A DNA stretch of 64,000 nt. It comes from Anaerolineales bacterium. Lineage in GTDB: Bacteria; Chloroflexota; Anaerolineae; Anaerolineales; Villigracilaceae. The notes beneath the pieces are model-generated. The model made no database searches, was not told where the DNA came from, and was given only the letters and a program-made list of their open reading frames with translations. Both the position numbers and the translations under genes were made by a program. Below are positions 31,900 to 40,574 of the stretch, piece after piece; positions within the stretch are counted from its first letter, which is position 1; the number at the start of each line of letters is the position of its first letter. The stretch is from the NCBI GenBank assembly GCA_020634895.1, contig JACKAV010000003.1, forward strand, positions 124,001-188,000, read 5' to 3'.

Positions 31900-33384
31900 T
31901 TGAAGACCAAGATCATCACCCTCGAATCTCACGATGACCTCATCTCTGTCCGCGATAAATTATCGTGGGCGAAGACGCCGCGCATTCTGCTGGTGTGGCC
32001 CAAATACGAAAAGGTCACCCTGCGTTTGTTGGACCTGAAAGTCCTGCAGCGTCACGCGGATTCATTGGGCGCACAACTCGGACTCGTCACCCGGCGGATG
32101 AACGTTAGACGGAACGCGGAATCGCTTGGGATTCCCGTCTTCACATCAACGGCTTCGGCTCAGAGAGACGTTTGGGCTGAGTCTGCTCCCAGAACTCAGC
32201 GCACGCCGAAGCCTCCGCGCCGTGACCTGCGTGACTTGCGTGAAACGGTCTATGTGAAAGAATCATCCTGGCGGACATCGCTCTTCGGAAGGGTGGTCAC
32301 ATTCACAGCGGGGGTATTGGCTGTTTTGGTCATCGCAGGCTTATTCGTCCCGCGTGCGGCGGTGACTTTGAATCCCGAATCGCAGACTGCTTCCATCGTC
32401 ATTCCTGTGAATGCCAGCCCATCCTTTGAATCCGTTTCGTTGAGCGGAGAAATCCCCGCACAAATATTTTCCCTGGTCTTGAGCGACGAACGGACTATAT
32501 CCGTTTCAAGTCGAATCTCGGTTCCAAAATCGAAAGCGACTGGTGTGGCTCAATTCACGAACTTGGGTTCGGAAGAACTACTAATTCCCGAAGGAACAGT
32601 TGTTTCAACGAATACGCTCATACGTTTTGTAACGGTGAACAATACCCGCCTGCCCGCCGGTGTGGACGAGATCGTTGAGGTCAAGATCGAGGCTGTGAAT
32701 GCAGGTGAAAATGGAAATGTTGAAGCGGAAACCATCGACGTGATTGAAGGCACGCTGGGGCTTTCGGCAAAGGTCAGCAATCCCGAGCCGACGGTTGGCG
32801 GCGCCAATATGACCGTGATCGGCGCAACCGAAGGCGACCGTACTGCATTGCGTCAATCAGTTTTGGATGACTTGAGAAAGACCGCCGGGGAAAATATACG
32901 TGAGCAAATCGGCGCGGATAATCTTTTTCTTGAAGATACGCTCGTGCTGAAAGACGTTCAAAGCGAAGAGTTCACTCCGGCTGATGATGAAGAAAGTTCA
33001 TCGCTTTCGCTTGCCATTCAAGCGGAATTTACAGCGAGTTATATCCTGGCGGATGATCTAAAAGCGCTCGCATCTTCTTCGGTAAACGCATCCATTCCGC
33101 AGGGATTTGCGCCTTCCGGCGAAATGACCTTTAGTCCGCTTGAAGCGCCCGTTACCGATTCGACGGGGATTACACGTTTCCCATTGCAGGCATCACAGGA
33201 TACTTTGCAGATTGTTGATATGCTTCAGGTCTACAACCTCCTGCGCGGACGTGACGCACAAACCGCTGCTTCAGCCGTGAAGGACGCCCTGTCATTGCAA
33301 AACGAACCGCAGATCACCATTACGCCTTCATGGTGGAAGTGGCTGCCATTGATTCCCTTTAATATTTCAATAGAGGTCAAATAG
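31900..33384 (+). CDS. Baseplate-J-like membrane protein
   Basis: 494 residues. An N-terminal soluble segment (~1-120) is followed by a membrane helix (VVTFTAGVLAVLVIAGLFV) and a large outer region. That region carries the baseplate-J-like beta pattern LLIPEGTVVSTNTLIRFVT, then VKIEAVNAGENGNVEAETI and the PTVGGANMTVIGATEGD stretch. Phage baseplate genes are absent around it, so it is a cellular protein of this family with unknown role. The start is uncertain: TTG 31900 has no ribosome-binding site and lies just after the right repeat of the cassette, which may have removed the native upstream region. Confidence 0.7.
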   Translation: MKTKIITLESHDDLISVRDKLSWAKTPRILLVWPKYEKVTLRLLDLKVLQRHADSLGAQLGLVTRRMNVRRNAESLGIPVFTSTASAQRDVWAESAPRTQRTPKPPRRDLRDLRETVYVKESSWRTSLFGRVVTFTAGVLAVLVIAGLFVPRAAVTLNPESQTASIVIPVNASPSFESVSLSGEIPAQIFSLVLSDERTISVSSRISVPKSKATGVAQFTNLGSEELLIPEGTVVSTNTLIRFVTVNNTRLPAGVDEIVEVKIEAVNAGENGNVEAETIDVIEGTLGLSAKVSNPEPTVGGANMTVIGATEGDRTALRQSVLDDLRKTAGENIREQIGADNLFLEDTLVLKDVQSEEFTPADDEESSSLSLAIQAEFTASYILADDLKALASSSVNASIPQGFAPSGEMTFSPLEAPVTDSTGITRFPLQASQDTLQIVDMLQVYNLLRGRDAQTAASAVKDALSLQNEPQITITPSWWKWLPLIPFNISIEVK

Positions 33385-33409
33385 ACGATGTTTCATCGTC
33401 AGTAATGCT

Positions 33410-33826
33410 ATGAGAATTCTTGCAGTTGATCATGGTGAAAAACGCATCGGTCTTGCACTCAGCGACCCAACCGCGACCATCGCCAGCCCTTTTAAAGTAA
33501 TCAAGCATGTTTCGCGTGTTATCGACGCGGCGCAGGTCGCGGGTATTGCAGCAGATAATGAAGTTGGGCTGATCGTCGTCGGGCAGTCGTATGATGAAGA
33601 TGGCAATCCAAATCCGGCTGGGCGCAGAGCCGGTCGCTTCGCCGAAGAACTTCGCAATCAAACGGATATTCCCGTCGAAATGTGGGACGAGTCTCACAGC
33701 ACACAGATCGCACGCGCCGCACGTATTGAGCTTGGCGTCTCGCGTAAAAAACGCGCCGGGCATCAGGATGAATTTGCGGCAGTGGTCATCCTGCAATCGT
33801 ATCTTGAATCAAAACGAAACCCCTAA
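33410..33826 (+). CDS. ruvX: RuvX / YqgF putative Holliday junction resolvase
   Basis: 138 residues with the RNase H-like fold of this family: ILAVDHGEKRIGLALSD at the N-terminus (catalytic Asp), IVVGQSYDEDG in the middle, and VEMWDESHSTQIA near the C-terminus (second Asp). YqgF is implicated in rRNA 5' processing and junction resolution. The stop overlaps the next ATG by one base (TAATG), so it is coupled to mltG, a common pairing. Confidence 0.92.
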   Translation: MRILAVDHGEKRIGLALSDPTATIASPFKVIKHVSRVIDAAQVAGIAADNEVGLIVVGQSYDEDGNPNPAGRRAGRFAEELRNQTDIPVEMWDESHSTQIARAARIELGVSRKKRAGHQDEFAAVVILQSYLESKRNP

Positions 33827-34989
33827 TGGACCAAACACAACCTCGATCACCAAGCCGAAGAAACTCAAAGAGATCGGTGAAGCGTTATCAACTCTATTTT
33901 TTTCTGGCGGCTTTCATTCTATTTCTGCTTGTTTGTATTTTCGCGTTTCTGTATTACATTCCCGCGCGCGCTTCATTGTTGTTCGGTCCGCCCGCAAGAG
34001 GGTTGTCCATTCCAAACCGTATCGAATATTCAACGCGCCTGCTTTCCTACGGCGATGAACTTACAACGCCGCTCGATCTCAACGGCATTGACGTTGATTT
34101 TCGTGTCGAGCCGGGCGAATCCGTTTTTTCGATCGCAGACAGACTCGAAGGCTTGAGCATCATTTCCAACGCGCAGGCATTTTATGATTACTGCGTTTAC
34201 ACCGGCATCGACCTCACCATTCAATCCGGCGACTTCACCCTCAGCCCGGCTCAATCCATTATCGACATCGCCCAGTCGCTGCAAAAATTTTCGCCGTCGG
34301 ATGCAGTGCTGACCATTCTTCCCGGTTGGCGGATGGAAGAGATCGCCGCCTCGCTACCGACTTCGGGCTTGCTCATCGAACCCGACGATTTTCTCGCCGC
34401 TGCGAACGACCCGCCGCAAGTATTGGCATTTGCTGAACCCGCCAGCATGGAAGGATTCTTCTTCCCGGATACATACACTCTCCCGCGTGAAACGGACTTG
34501 AACCAACTGCTTGAGATCATCGGGCGCAACTTTACTGCAAAATTGACTGTCGATATACAGAACGGGTTTACCGCTCAAAATTTAACCGTCTATCAGGCTG
34601 TGACACTCGCCTCAATTGTAGAGCGCGAGGCGGTGCATATTGAAGAGGCATCTGTCATCGCTTCAGTCTATCTCAACCGTCTTGCCATCGGCATGAAATT
34701 AGATGCCGACCCGACGGTCCAATACGCGCTTGGGTATCAATACGATACGAGCTCATGGTGGAAGAGTCCGCTTGCGTTGACGGACTTGCAGGTTATTTCC
34801 CCATATAACACGTATTTGAATCCTAGCCTTCCGCCTACGCCAATCTCCAACCCTGGAATTGAAGCGTTATTGGCGGTTGCATATCCACAGTCTTCATCCT
34901 ATTACTTCTTCCGCGCCGCATGTGACGGTTCCGGTTATCACGTTTTTTCCGCCACACTCGAAGAACAGATTGCGAACGAATGTCCTTAG
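33826..34989 (+). CDS. mltG: Endolytic murein transglycosylase
   Basis: 387 residues. An N-terminal membrane helix (YFFLAAFILFLLVCIFAFLY) is followed by the YceG/MltG domain. A LysM-like region (VDFRVEPGESVFSIADRLE) leads to the catalytic Glu in LASIVEREAV and the conserved VYLNRLAIGMKLDADPTVQYALG and PYNTYLNPSLPPTPISNPG. It cleaves nascent glycan strands to set their length. The call implies a peptidoglycan-type wall is made or was retained. Translation is probably coupled to ruvX. Confidence 0.93.
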   Translation: MDQTQPRSPSRRNSKRSVKRYQLYFFLAAFILFLLVCIFAFLYYIPARASLLFGPPARGLSIPNRIEYSTRLLSYGDELTTPLDLNGIDVDFRVEPGESVFSIADRLEGLSIISNAQAFYDYCVYTGIDLTIQSGDFTLSPAQSIIDIAQSLQKFSPSDAVLTILPGWRMEEIAASLPTSGLLIEPDDFLAAANDPPQVLAFAEPASMEGFFFPDTYTLPRETDLNQLLEIIGRNFTAKLTVDIQNGFTAQNLTVYQAVTLASIVEREAVHIEEASVIASVYLNRLAIGMKLDADPTVQYALGYQYDTSSWWKSPLALTDLQVISPYNTYLNPSLPPTPISNPGIEALLAVAYPQSSSYYFFRAACDGSGYHVFSATLEEQIANECP

Positions 34990-35007
34990 AAACTGTCTAT
35001 TAAGGGT

Positions 35008-35092
35008 TTGTAGGACACGGATAACACGGAACTCACTGACCTTCGCGGAAAAACAGTTTTTGTCCGTGTTTTCCGTGAAATCCTTGTACAAA
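35008..35092. repeat. Imperfect inverted repeat, CACGGAT family
   Basis: GGACACGGATAACACGGA is mirrored by TCCGTGTTTTCCGTGAAATCC across a ~30 nt centre. It lies between mltG and the alpha/beta-hydrolase gene. Confidence 0.75.
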
Positions 35093-35130
35093 GAAGAAAC
35101 ACTCTTTTAGAATTTATGAAGGAATTAAAT

Positions 35131-35913
35131 ATGCCATTTTTGAACGTCAACGGAGTTGACCTGTATTACGAGGTAAATGGGAAAGGGCAAACTGTCGTTT
35201 TTATTCATGGGCTTGGGTCCAGTTGTCAGGATTGGGAGAAGCAGGAACCGGTCTTTTCCAAACAATATCAAGTTGTCACGCTCGACCTGCGCGGACACGG
35301 CAAATCGCAAAAACCGTCTGGTCCGTATTCCATTGCGCTATTTGCAAGGGATGTTGCAGGGTTGATTCGATCCTTGAATCTCGCACCCGTCCACGTGGTT
35401 GGAATTTCCCTCGGCGGGATGATCGCCCTGCAACTGGCGGCTGACCATCCCGAACTGGTCAGAAGTTTTGTGGCGGCTAATAACAATTCTGAGATGATCG
35501 TGCGCACATGGAAAGACCGTTGGGAGATATTTATGCGTACGAACGTTGTCCGTTTGCTGGGAATGCGCAAAATGGGAGAGGTTTTGGGCAGGAATATGTT
35601 CCCCGATGATTCGCAGGCAGATGTTCGAAAACTTATCGTGGAACGATGGGCGGAAAATGACCCGAAGGCATATCTTGCTTCGATTGGCGCCATCATCGGT
35701 TGGAGTGTTACTGAACGCCTTGCGGACATCGCTGTCCCAGCGTTGATTCTGTCTGCTGATAAGGATTACACACCGGTCGCCGACAAGGAATCGATAGTCG
35801 CGCGGATGCCGAATGCGGAACTTGCGGTCATCTCGGACTCGCGGCATGCCACTCCGGTTGACCAGCCAGAGAAGTTCAATGAGGTAGTTTTGAACTTCAT
35901 ATCAAAACACTGA
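35131..35913 (+). CDS. Alpha/beta-hydrolase fold enzyme
   Basis: About 260 residues from ATG 35131 (AAGGAA six bases upstream). A TAGAAT at 35108 would place transcription start inside the longer frame from 35116. The oxyanion loop is VFIHGLGSS; the nucleophile elbow is VVGISLGGMIALQ (Ser); the acid and His lie in SADKDYTPV and SDSRHATPV. This resembles 3-oxoadipate enol-lactonase and related esterases, but the substrate is unknown. No neighbouring aromatic-degradation genes support the lactonase role. Confidence 0.85.
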   Translation: MPFLNVNGVDLYYEVNGKGQTVVFIHGLGSSCQDWEKQEPVFSKQYQVVTLDLRGHGKSQKPSGPYSIALFARDVAGLIRSLNLAPVHVVGISLGGMIALQLAADHPELVRSFVAANNNSEMIVRTWKDRWEIFMRTNVVRLLGMRKMGEVLGRNMFPDDSQADVRKLIVERWAENDPKAYLASIGAIIGWSVTERLADIAVPALILSADKDYTPVADKESIVARMPNAELAVISDSRHATPVDQPEKFNEVVLNFISKH

Positions 35914-35961
35914 TGTGTTTTGATTCACCTTTGCAGTCTTTATATATAGGTCGTGGGGGGA

Positions 35962-36288
35962 TTATCCACCCTGCCCGATGATATTGAGCACAAGAAGAAA
36001 AAGGCACATTCCGATAAAGCCAAGGATGAGTCCGACAATGGCTGTGGAGCGTGACCTGCCTTTACCGAAGATGCCTGCAAAACCCAAGAGGACGGAGATC
36101 AAACCGAGGAATGCGCTTGACGCGCCGCAAACGAACAAGGGCGTCCCTGCCAGTTGGATCCAGCGTTGATTAAGACCGGTCAATGCGCACAGACCGATCC
36201 CGAAGACCAGCGCGGCAGAGACAATGCCCAGCCACATGCTGGCATTACCGACTTGATTGGGTCCTTCGGGGTTGGGTGAATTTGACAT
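35962..36288 (-). CDS. Small multi-helix membrane protein (DUF4190-like)
   Basis: 108 residues. A polar N-terminus (SNSPNPEGPNQVG) leads to three hydrophobic segments, with GLISVLLGFAGIFGKGRSRSTAIVGLILGFIGM near the end. The G-F-x-G-I-F-G-K-G-x-S loop between the last two helices parallels the loop in the 2641-2964 protein, so the two are likely distant paralogues. Function unknown. Confidence 0.6.
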   Translation of the reverse strand: MSNSPNPEGPNQVGNASMWLGIVSAALVFGIGLCALTGLNQRWIQLAGTPLFVCGASSAFLGLISVLLGFAGIFGKGRSRSTAIVGLILGFIGMCLFLLVLNIIGQGG

Positions 36289-36303
36289 ATCTTATTAACG
36301 TCG

Positions 36304-36439
36304 ATAATGGATAAGGAAAATTTTCAAAATTCACCACAGATGAACGCAGATTCACACAGATTGGAAAACGGATTTTCTCAAATTAATCTCCCATCCAGTT
36401 TATCAGTGTTTATCTGTGGTTAAAAAATGGTTATCCATT
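36304..36439. repeat. 136-bp MITE-like inverted repeat with perfect 10-bp ends
   Basis: The ends are TAATGGATAA and TTATCCATTA. Inside them CACCACAGATGAACGCAGA is mirrored by TATCAGTGTTTATCTGTGGT. The inner part belongs to the same family as the arms of the GxxExxY cassette but there is no ORF inside. Confidence 0.8.
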
Positions 36440-36489
36440 ACTCACGTTTATTATGTAATACAAGTTGGGTGCGCTTAAAGTTGCACCGT

Positions 36490-37500
36490 TTATACGGCTT
36501 TATTTTCTTTGATCAGAAATCCGATGCCAGCCATTACCACGCCGATGACTGCCAGCAGCGCTCCCTGCCACATGATCGGAATCAATAACGCCTTGACCAT
36601 TGCCGAGGCAAGGTTACTGGTGAAATCAAGCAGAAACGAAGGGAGATATACAGGCAGGCGGTTGACGAGAATGCGTTGGAATATGGCGCTAAAAACAGGC
36701 GCCCCGAGAATACCCATGATGAATACGGTAAATCCTGAAATGAAGAACGGGACGCCCCACCAGTTCAACCAATCCTTGAAGGAACGCACGGCAAAAATTG
36801 TCAGCGTAAGCAGAAAGAAGAGCGGCAGGATCGGGCTGAGGCGCATCATGAAGCGGATGGTCTGGAGGCGCGGTCTCGGGTCATTCTGAGGCGGCGCAGC
36901 GGCGAGTTCCACCTGGTCAGGGATGATCGAAGCGGCAAGCTGCATCTGCCCCGCAATGACCGGAGTTATCAGCGGCTGTAGATCCGCGGGCGGGTTGCAA
37001 AAAGCGACCTCGCCGCTGGAAAGCAAATTCATGGTGATCTGGGCAATTTGCACCAGTGTGCAGTCAGGCTGGGTGGCAAGTAATGAAAGAACCGCCTGCG
37101 TCCCTGTGTCACTCATCATGGCTGCTTTCAAGGGAGTGAGATTCACCTGAACCGAATCCGTCTCCATGTTGAGATAGGAAAACGAGGAATTGAGCACATC
37201 ATCGCCCATGGCTTGCAGCGCCTCGGGCGGAAGCAGCGCGCGCAGAAAATCCTCCCACGCAGCCTCGCTCATGTTCTGCATCACCATCGGCAGTTGACCG
37301 TTGTTGCTGTCTGAAGTTGTGATGGCTTTTGCCATCATTCCTGGAAGCTTGTTATAAAAGTCCTCGCGGGCAAACGCTTCCTGATAGGTCTGCGCGGTAA
37401 AAGCTTTGCGGTCGAAGTTGAATAAAAGCAGCGCCAACACGGCGGTCACGATGAATAGGATCGCAAAAAAAGCGGCGGTAGTTTTTCTAAGAGTATCCAT
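36490..37500 (-). CDS. Conserved membrane protein of unknown function
   Basis: 336 residues. The first helix (TAAFFAILFIVTAVLALLLF) is followed by a ~180-residue outer domain (KAFTAQTYQEAFAREDFYNKLP, LLPPEALQAMGDDVLNSSFSYL, a Cys pair in QPDCTLVQ and AFCNPPADLQ). Then come three more helices (LPLFFLLTLTIFAVRSF, GVPFFISGFTVFIMGILG, LLAVIGVVMAGIGFLI). The two cysteines could form a disulfide. I do not recognise the family. TATAAT, overlapping the T-run of a terminator, lies six bases before ATG 37500. Confidence 0.65.
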   Translation of the reverse strand: MDTLRKTTAAFFAILFIVTAVLALLLFNFDRKAFTAQTYQEAFAREDFYNKLPGMMAKAITTSDSNNGQLPMVMQNMSEAAWEDFLRALLPPEALQAMGDDVLNSSFSYLNMETDSVQVNLTPLKAAMMSDTGTQAVLSLLATQPDCTLVQIAQITMNLLSSGEVAFCNPPADLQPLITPVIAGQMQLAASIIPDQVELAAAPPQNDPRPRLQTIRFMMRLSPILPLFFLLTLTIFAVRSFKDWLNWWGVPFFISGFTVFIMGILGAPVFSAIFQRILVNRLPVYLPSFLLDFTSNLASAMVKALLIPIMWQGALLAVIGVVMAGIGFLIKENKAV

Positions 37501-37506
37501 CTATGT

Positions 37507-37512
37507 ATTATA
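37507..37512 (-). promoter_or_regulatory. -10 box overlapping a terminator T-tract (leaderless promoter)
   Basis: TATAAT formed partly by the T-run of the preceding terminator, six bases before ATG 37500. Confidence 0.5.
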
Positions 37513-37540
37513 AAACCCCAGAGGCGCGCCTCTGGGGTTT
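37513..37540 (-). terminator. 28-bp perfect palindromic terminator
   Basis: AAACCCCAGAGGCG and its exact complement, then TTTT on the minus strand. It terminates the amidohydrolase-CYTH gene. Confidence 0.85.
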
Positions 37541-37544
37541 GGTC

Positions 37545-39524
37545 TTAATTTGCCGTCAATATTTCGATGTAATCATGTGTTACTTTTTCGGCGTTCCCCA
37601 CACCGAGCAGGTCTAGGATCTCGCGCACCAGTTCGGTTTTGAGGTCTGCGTCCTTGCGGCTCCAAGTGCGGCTCTTCACTTCAAGGAAGGTTCCCATGGC
37701 TGGCTGCTTGACCTCGTCGAGGTTGATGAAGAACTCGGTGTTCTTATATTTGATATGCCAGCGCAGGCGATTCTTTTCCACGGTGATCTCGGTCTTCGGC
37801 TTGAAGTACTCGCGATAGAAACGCAGCGATTGTGTGGCTGGCGCAAGGAAGCGGCTGCGTGAGAGCAAAATATTGTGTCCCATTTCGTCTTCGCGTTTGA
37901 CGCCGATCAACGTCAGGCGCGAACGCACTCCGGCGATGTCACCCTTCTCGTTGATGAGACTATCTTCGCGGTAACGCAGACGCCCCTGATTGGGATCGTC
38001 GAACAGGAAGTATTCGTCGAATTGACGATAATGTTTGTGCGCGTCGATCTGGATCTCTTCGCGCTTCAATTTCTGGACGACGAGGCTGGGTTCTTCGACC
38101 TTGACCTTTACCTGCACCTCGAAGGATTCCTCCTCCATTGAGCCGCCCAGCGCGATCAGTTTCGAAAGCACGGACTGTTCACGTTCGGTCAGGAAGGCGT
38201 CGATCTTTACGGCGAGTTCGCGCGCCTGTGCGATCAATTCCTCTTCGTTGAGCGTGAGCAGTTTATGGTCGCGCATCAGCCATTTGCCGTTGACCATCAC
38301 ATCGGTCACGTCCGTGGATTTGGACGCGTACACAATTTGTGCGTAGGCATTCTGCGGATCGCGTTTGAAGCGCGGAGTATTGTGCAGCGGATTGGTGTTC
38401 ACGATGATCATGTCCGCGCGTTTGCCGACTTCCAATGAACCGGTGATGTCGCCGATATGAAGCGCCTGTGCGCCGAGACGCGTTGCCATCGTCAACGTGG
38501 TTGCAGCGGGGAGAACGGTCGGGTCGTTCGAGGCAGCTTTGGCGATGAAAGAGGCGAGACGCACTTCCTCGAACATGTCGAGGTCGTTGTTCGAAGCGGG
38601 TCCATCCGTGCCGATGCCGACATTGAGTCCATCCGCCAGCATTTTTGGGACGGGGGCAAAGCCCGAAGCGAGTTTGAGATTCGAGGACGGGTTGTGCGCC
38701 ACGCCCGCATTCGCATGCTGCAGCGTGCGGATCTCGCCGCTGTCGATGTGGACGCAGTGCGCGGCGATGACTTTGGCTTCGAAGAGACCGAGCTTCTTGA
38801 CGTAGGGAATGACCGGCATGCCCTGTTCTTCGCGCATGGTTTCCACCTCGAACGCGGTTTCGGAAATGTGGATGTGCAGCGGCACATCGAATTCCTTGGC
38901 GAGGTCCACGCAGGCGCGGATGATCTCCGGGTTGGTGGAGTAGGGAGCATGTGGTGCAATGGCGGGGACGATCAGCGGATGCCCCTTCCATTTTTTGATG
39001 AACTCACGCGCATACGCCAGTGAGTCGTCGTACGAAGGCGCATCGGGTGCGGGATACTTCATCACGGATTCGCCGCAGACAGCGCGCATGCCCGCATCGG
39101 CGGTGGCTTGGGCGATGTCGTCTTCATAAAAGTACATGTCGTTGAAAGTGGTCACGCCGCTGCGAATTGATTCGGCGCAGGCGATGAGCGTTCCGAGGCG
39201 GACAAATTCCGGCGAAACGAATTGACGTTCCACGGGCAGCATGTAGCCCATCAGCCAAACGTCGAGGCGCAGGTCGTCTGCAAGCCCGCGGATGAGCGTC
39301 ATGGGGACGTGCGTGTGCGCGTTGACCAGTCCAGGCATGAGGGTTTTCCCGCCGCAGTCAACGATTTCGGTTGCAGAGAATTCCTTTTTGAGGTCCGCTT
39401 CATAGCCGACCGCCACAATGGAATCGCCCTGCACGGCAACCGCGCCAGGGTCGTATTGACTCAATTTCTCGTCCATCGTCAGGACGATGGCATTGATAAA
39501 TAATGTATCAACGTTTTGGGTCAT
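37545..39524 (-). CDS. MTA/SAH-deaminase-type amidohydrolase fused to a CYTH-like domain
   Basis: 659 residues. Residues ~1-450 are a cytosine-deaminase-like amidohydrolase of the 5'-methylthioadenosine/S-adenosylhomocysteine deaminase class: LVNAHTHVPMTLIRGLADD (metal HxH), LHIHISET, AAHCVHID, VGIGTDGPASNNDLDM. Residues ~475-655 are a CYTH-like barrel: FEVQVKVKVEEP, LRYREDSL, VKREDEM, TEFFINLDEV, FLEVKSR. The canonical CYTH ExExK reads E-V-Q-V-K and the late E-x-E reads E-V-K, so catalytic acids appear lost and the domain may bind a ligand instead. Single-domain relatives end near 440-450. The fusion is continuous, without frameshift. GGAG precedes the ATG. Confidence 0.85.
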   Translation of the reverse strand: MTQNVDTLFINAIVLTMDEKLSQYDPGAVAVQGDSIVAVGYEADLKKEFSATEIVDCGGKTLMPGLVNAHTHVPMTLIRGLADDLRLDVWLMGYMLPVERQFVSPEFVRLGTLIACAESIRSGVTTFNDMYFYEDDIAQATADAGMRAVCGESVMKYPAPDAPSYDDSLAYAREFIKKWKGHPLIVPAIAPHAPYSTNPEIIRACVDLAKEFDVPLHIHISETAFEVETMREEQGMPVIPYVKKLGLFEAKVIAAHCVHIDSGEIRTLQHANAGVAHNPSSNLKLASGFAPVPKMLADGLNVGIGTDGPASNNDLDMFEEVRLASFIAKAASNDPTVLPAATTLTMATRLGAQALHIGDITGSLEVGKRADMIIVNTNPLHNTPRFKRDPQNAYAQIVYASKSTDVTDVMVNGKWLMRDHKLLTLNEEELIAQARELAVKIDAFLTEREQSVLSKLIALGGSMEEESFEVQVKVKVEEPSLVVQKLKREEIQIDAHKHYRQFDEYFLFDDPNQGRLRYREDSLINEKGDIAGVRSRLTLIGVKREDEMGHNILLSRSRFLAPATQSLRFYREYFKPKTEITVEKNRLRWHIKYKNTEFFINLDEVKQPAMGTFLEVKSRTWSRKDADLKTELVREILDLLGVGNAEKVTHDYIEILTAN

Positions 39525-39581
39525 TCATTCTCCTTGTTTTATTATGTGCGATTGTCACGTTGCAAACGTGACCTACGAACG

Positions 39582-40574
39582 TTATCGCCAATTCAAAAGC
39601 ACTTCAAGCGCTTTTAGATTTTCATCGAAATCTGTGGTTTTGTGTGTGGAAAGTTCCATATCGACGGCTGTTGCGCCAAGCTCAACGGCGTAGTCCGCGA
39701 GCGTGCCAGTGTAGACGCAGCCCGTGTCGATGGGTGGATAAGGATAACGGGTCGCCTTTGCAAGCGCCTTGGCAAATTTCTTTGAGTCCGCTTCCCAGGG
39801 ATCGCCGCCGGGGAAAACGCCCAATGCAGCGCTGTGATAACTGATGAGCGTTTCGATCTTATGCGATTGCAGGAAGTACATCACAGTTTGCGTTTCAGGT
39901 TCCGAGCCGGGACCCGTGCCGCCTGTGGTCTTGGTCAGACTCCAACAGCCGTCACGGTCCCAGGTCTTTGCCCAGTTGGTGGGGAAGTTGCGGTTCAAGT
40001 CCACGCCGTGGTCGTTGACGCGGCCGTCGATGCCGTGGTCGCGCGCATCGCCGTCGGGATTCATATTGCGCATGATGTAGAGCGTCACGTCGCTGGGAAT
40101 GATGTCGGGATGGTCAAATATATATTGGATCAATTCATCTGCCAATGCGATGGTGTTCCATTCATACCCGCCGTGGATGCCTGCCACGATCATCTTCTCG
40201 CGTTCACCGTGCCCGAAGATATAGACGTCAATCGGTCTGCCTGATACGGAGTATCCGACCGTTGCGATGCTGGCGCGTCCCTGCGTGCCCATATTTTGGA
40301 TCACGAAGGGAGTGGGTGTCTGCACGACGATCAACGTCGAAAGCGGATTCGGCGTAATGGTCGGCAGGGTGAATGAGGAGGCGTTCGGCGTAAAGGTTGG
40401 CGGCATGGTGGCGGTGAAACCTGTCTGCGGCGACTGTGAGGCAGCCTGAACGGGACGCATTGCCCAATACGCGACCAATACGAACGCGATTGCGCACAAA
40501 CCAAAAATATTCAAGCCCCAGGCAAGAATGACCAGAGGCGTATCGTTGCGTTTGCGCGGCTTGGGTCTCGCCAT
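39582..40574 (-). CDS. Zinc carboxypeptidase (M14 family), membrane-tethered
   Basis: 330 residues. A basic start and a helix (LVILAWGLNIFGLCAIAFVLVAYW) lead to a Thr/Pro-rich linker (~50-90), then an M14 catalytic domain. Zinc ligands are H and E in AGIHGGYEW and a later His in ISYHSAA; the MNPDGDARD and VDLNRNFPTNW segments and the catalytic Glu in VDMELSTH are present. It would trim peptides, perhaps wall-derived, outside the membrane. The ATG overlaps the cinA stop (TAATG), so it is downstream of cinA in an operon. Confidence 0.88.
   Translation of the reverse strand: MARPKPRKRNDTPLVILAWGLNIFGLCAIAFVLVAYWAMRPVQAASQSPQTGFTATMPPTFTPNASSFTLPTITPNPLSTLIVVQTPTPFVIQNMGTQGRASIATVGYSVSGRPIDVYIFGHGEREKMIVAGIHGGYEWNTIALADELIQYIFDHPDIIPSDVTLYIMRNMNPDGDARDHGIDGRVNDHGVDLNRNFPTNWAKTWDRDGCWSLTKTTGGTGPGSEPETQTVMYFLQSHKIETLISYHSAALGVFPGGDPWEADSKKFAKALAKATRYPYPPIDTGCVYTGTLADYAVELGATAVDMELSTHKTTDFDENLKALEVLLNWR

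Noticed and set aside
31900..33384. Baseplate-J-like gene considered as a prophage marker
   Set aside because: Neighbours are ruvX and mltG, the protein has a membrane helix, and no other phage gene is present.
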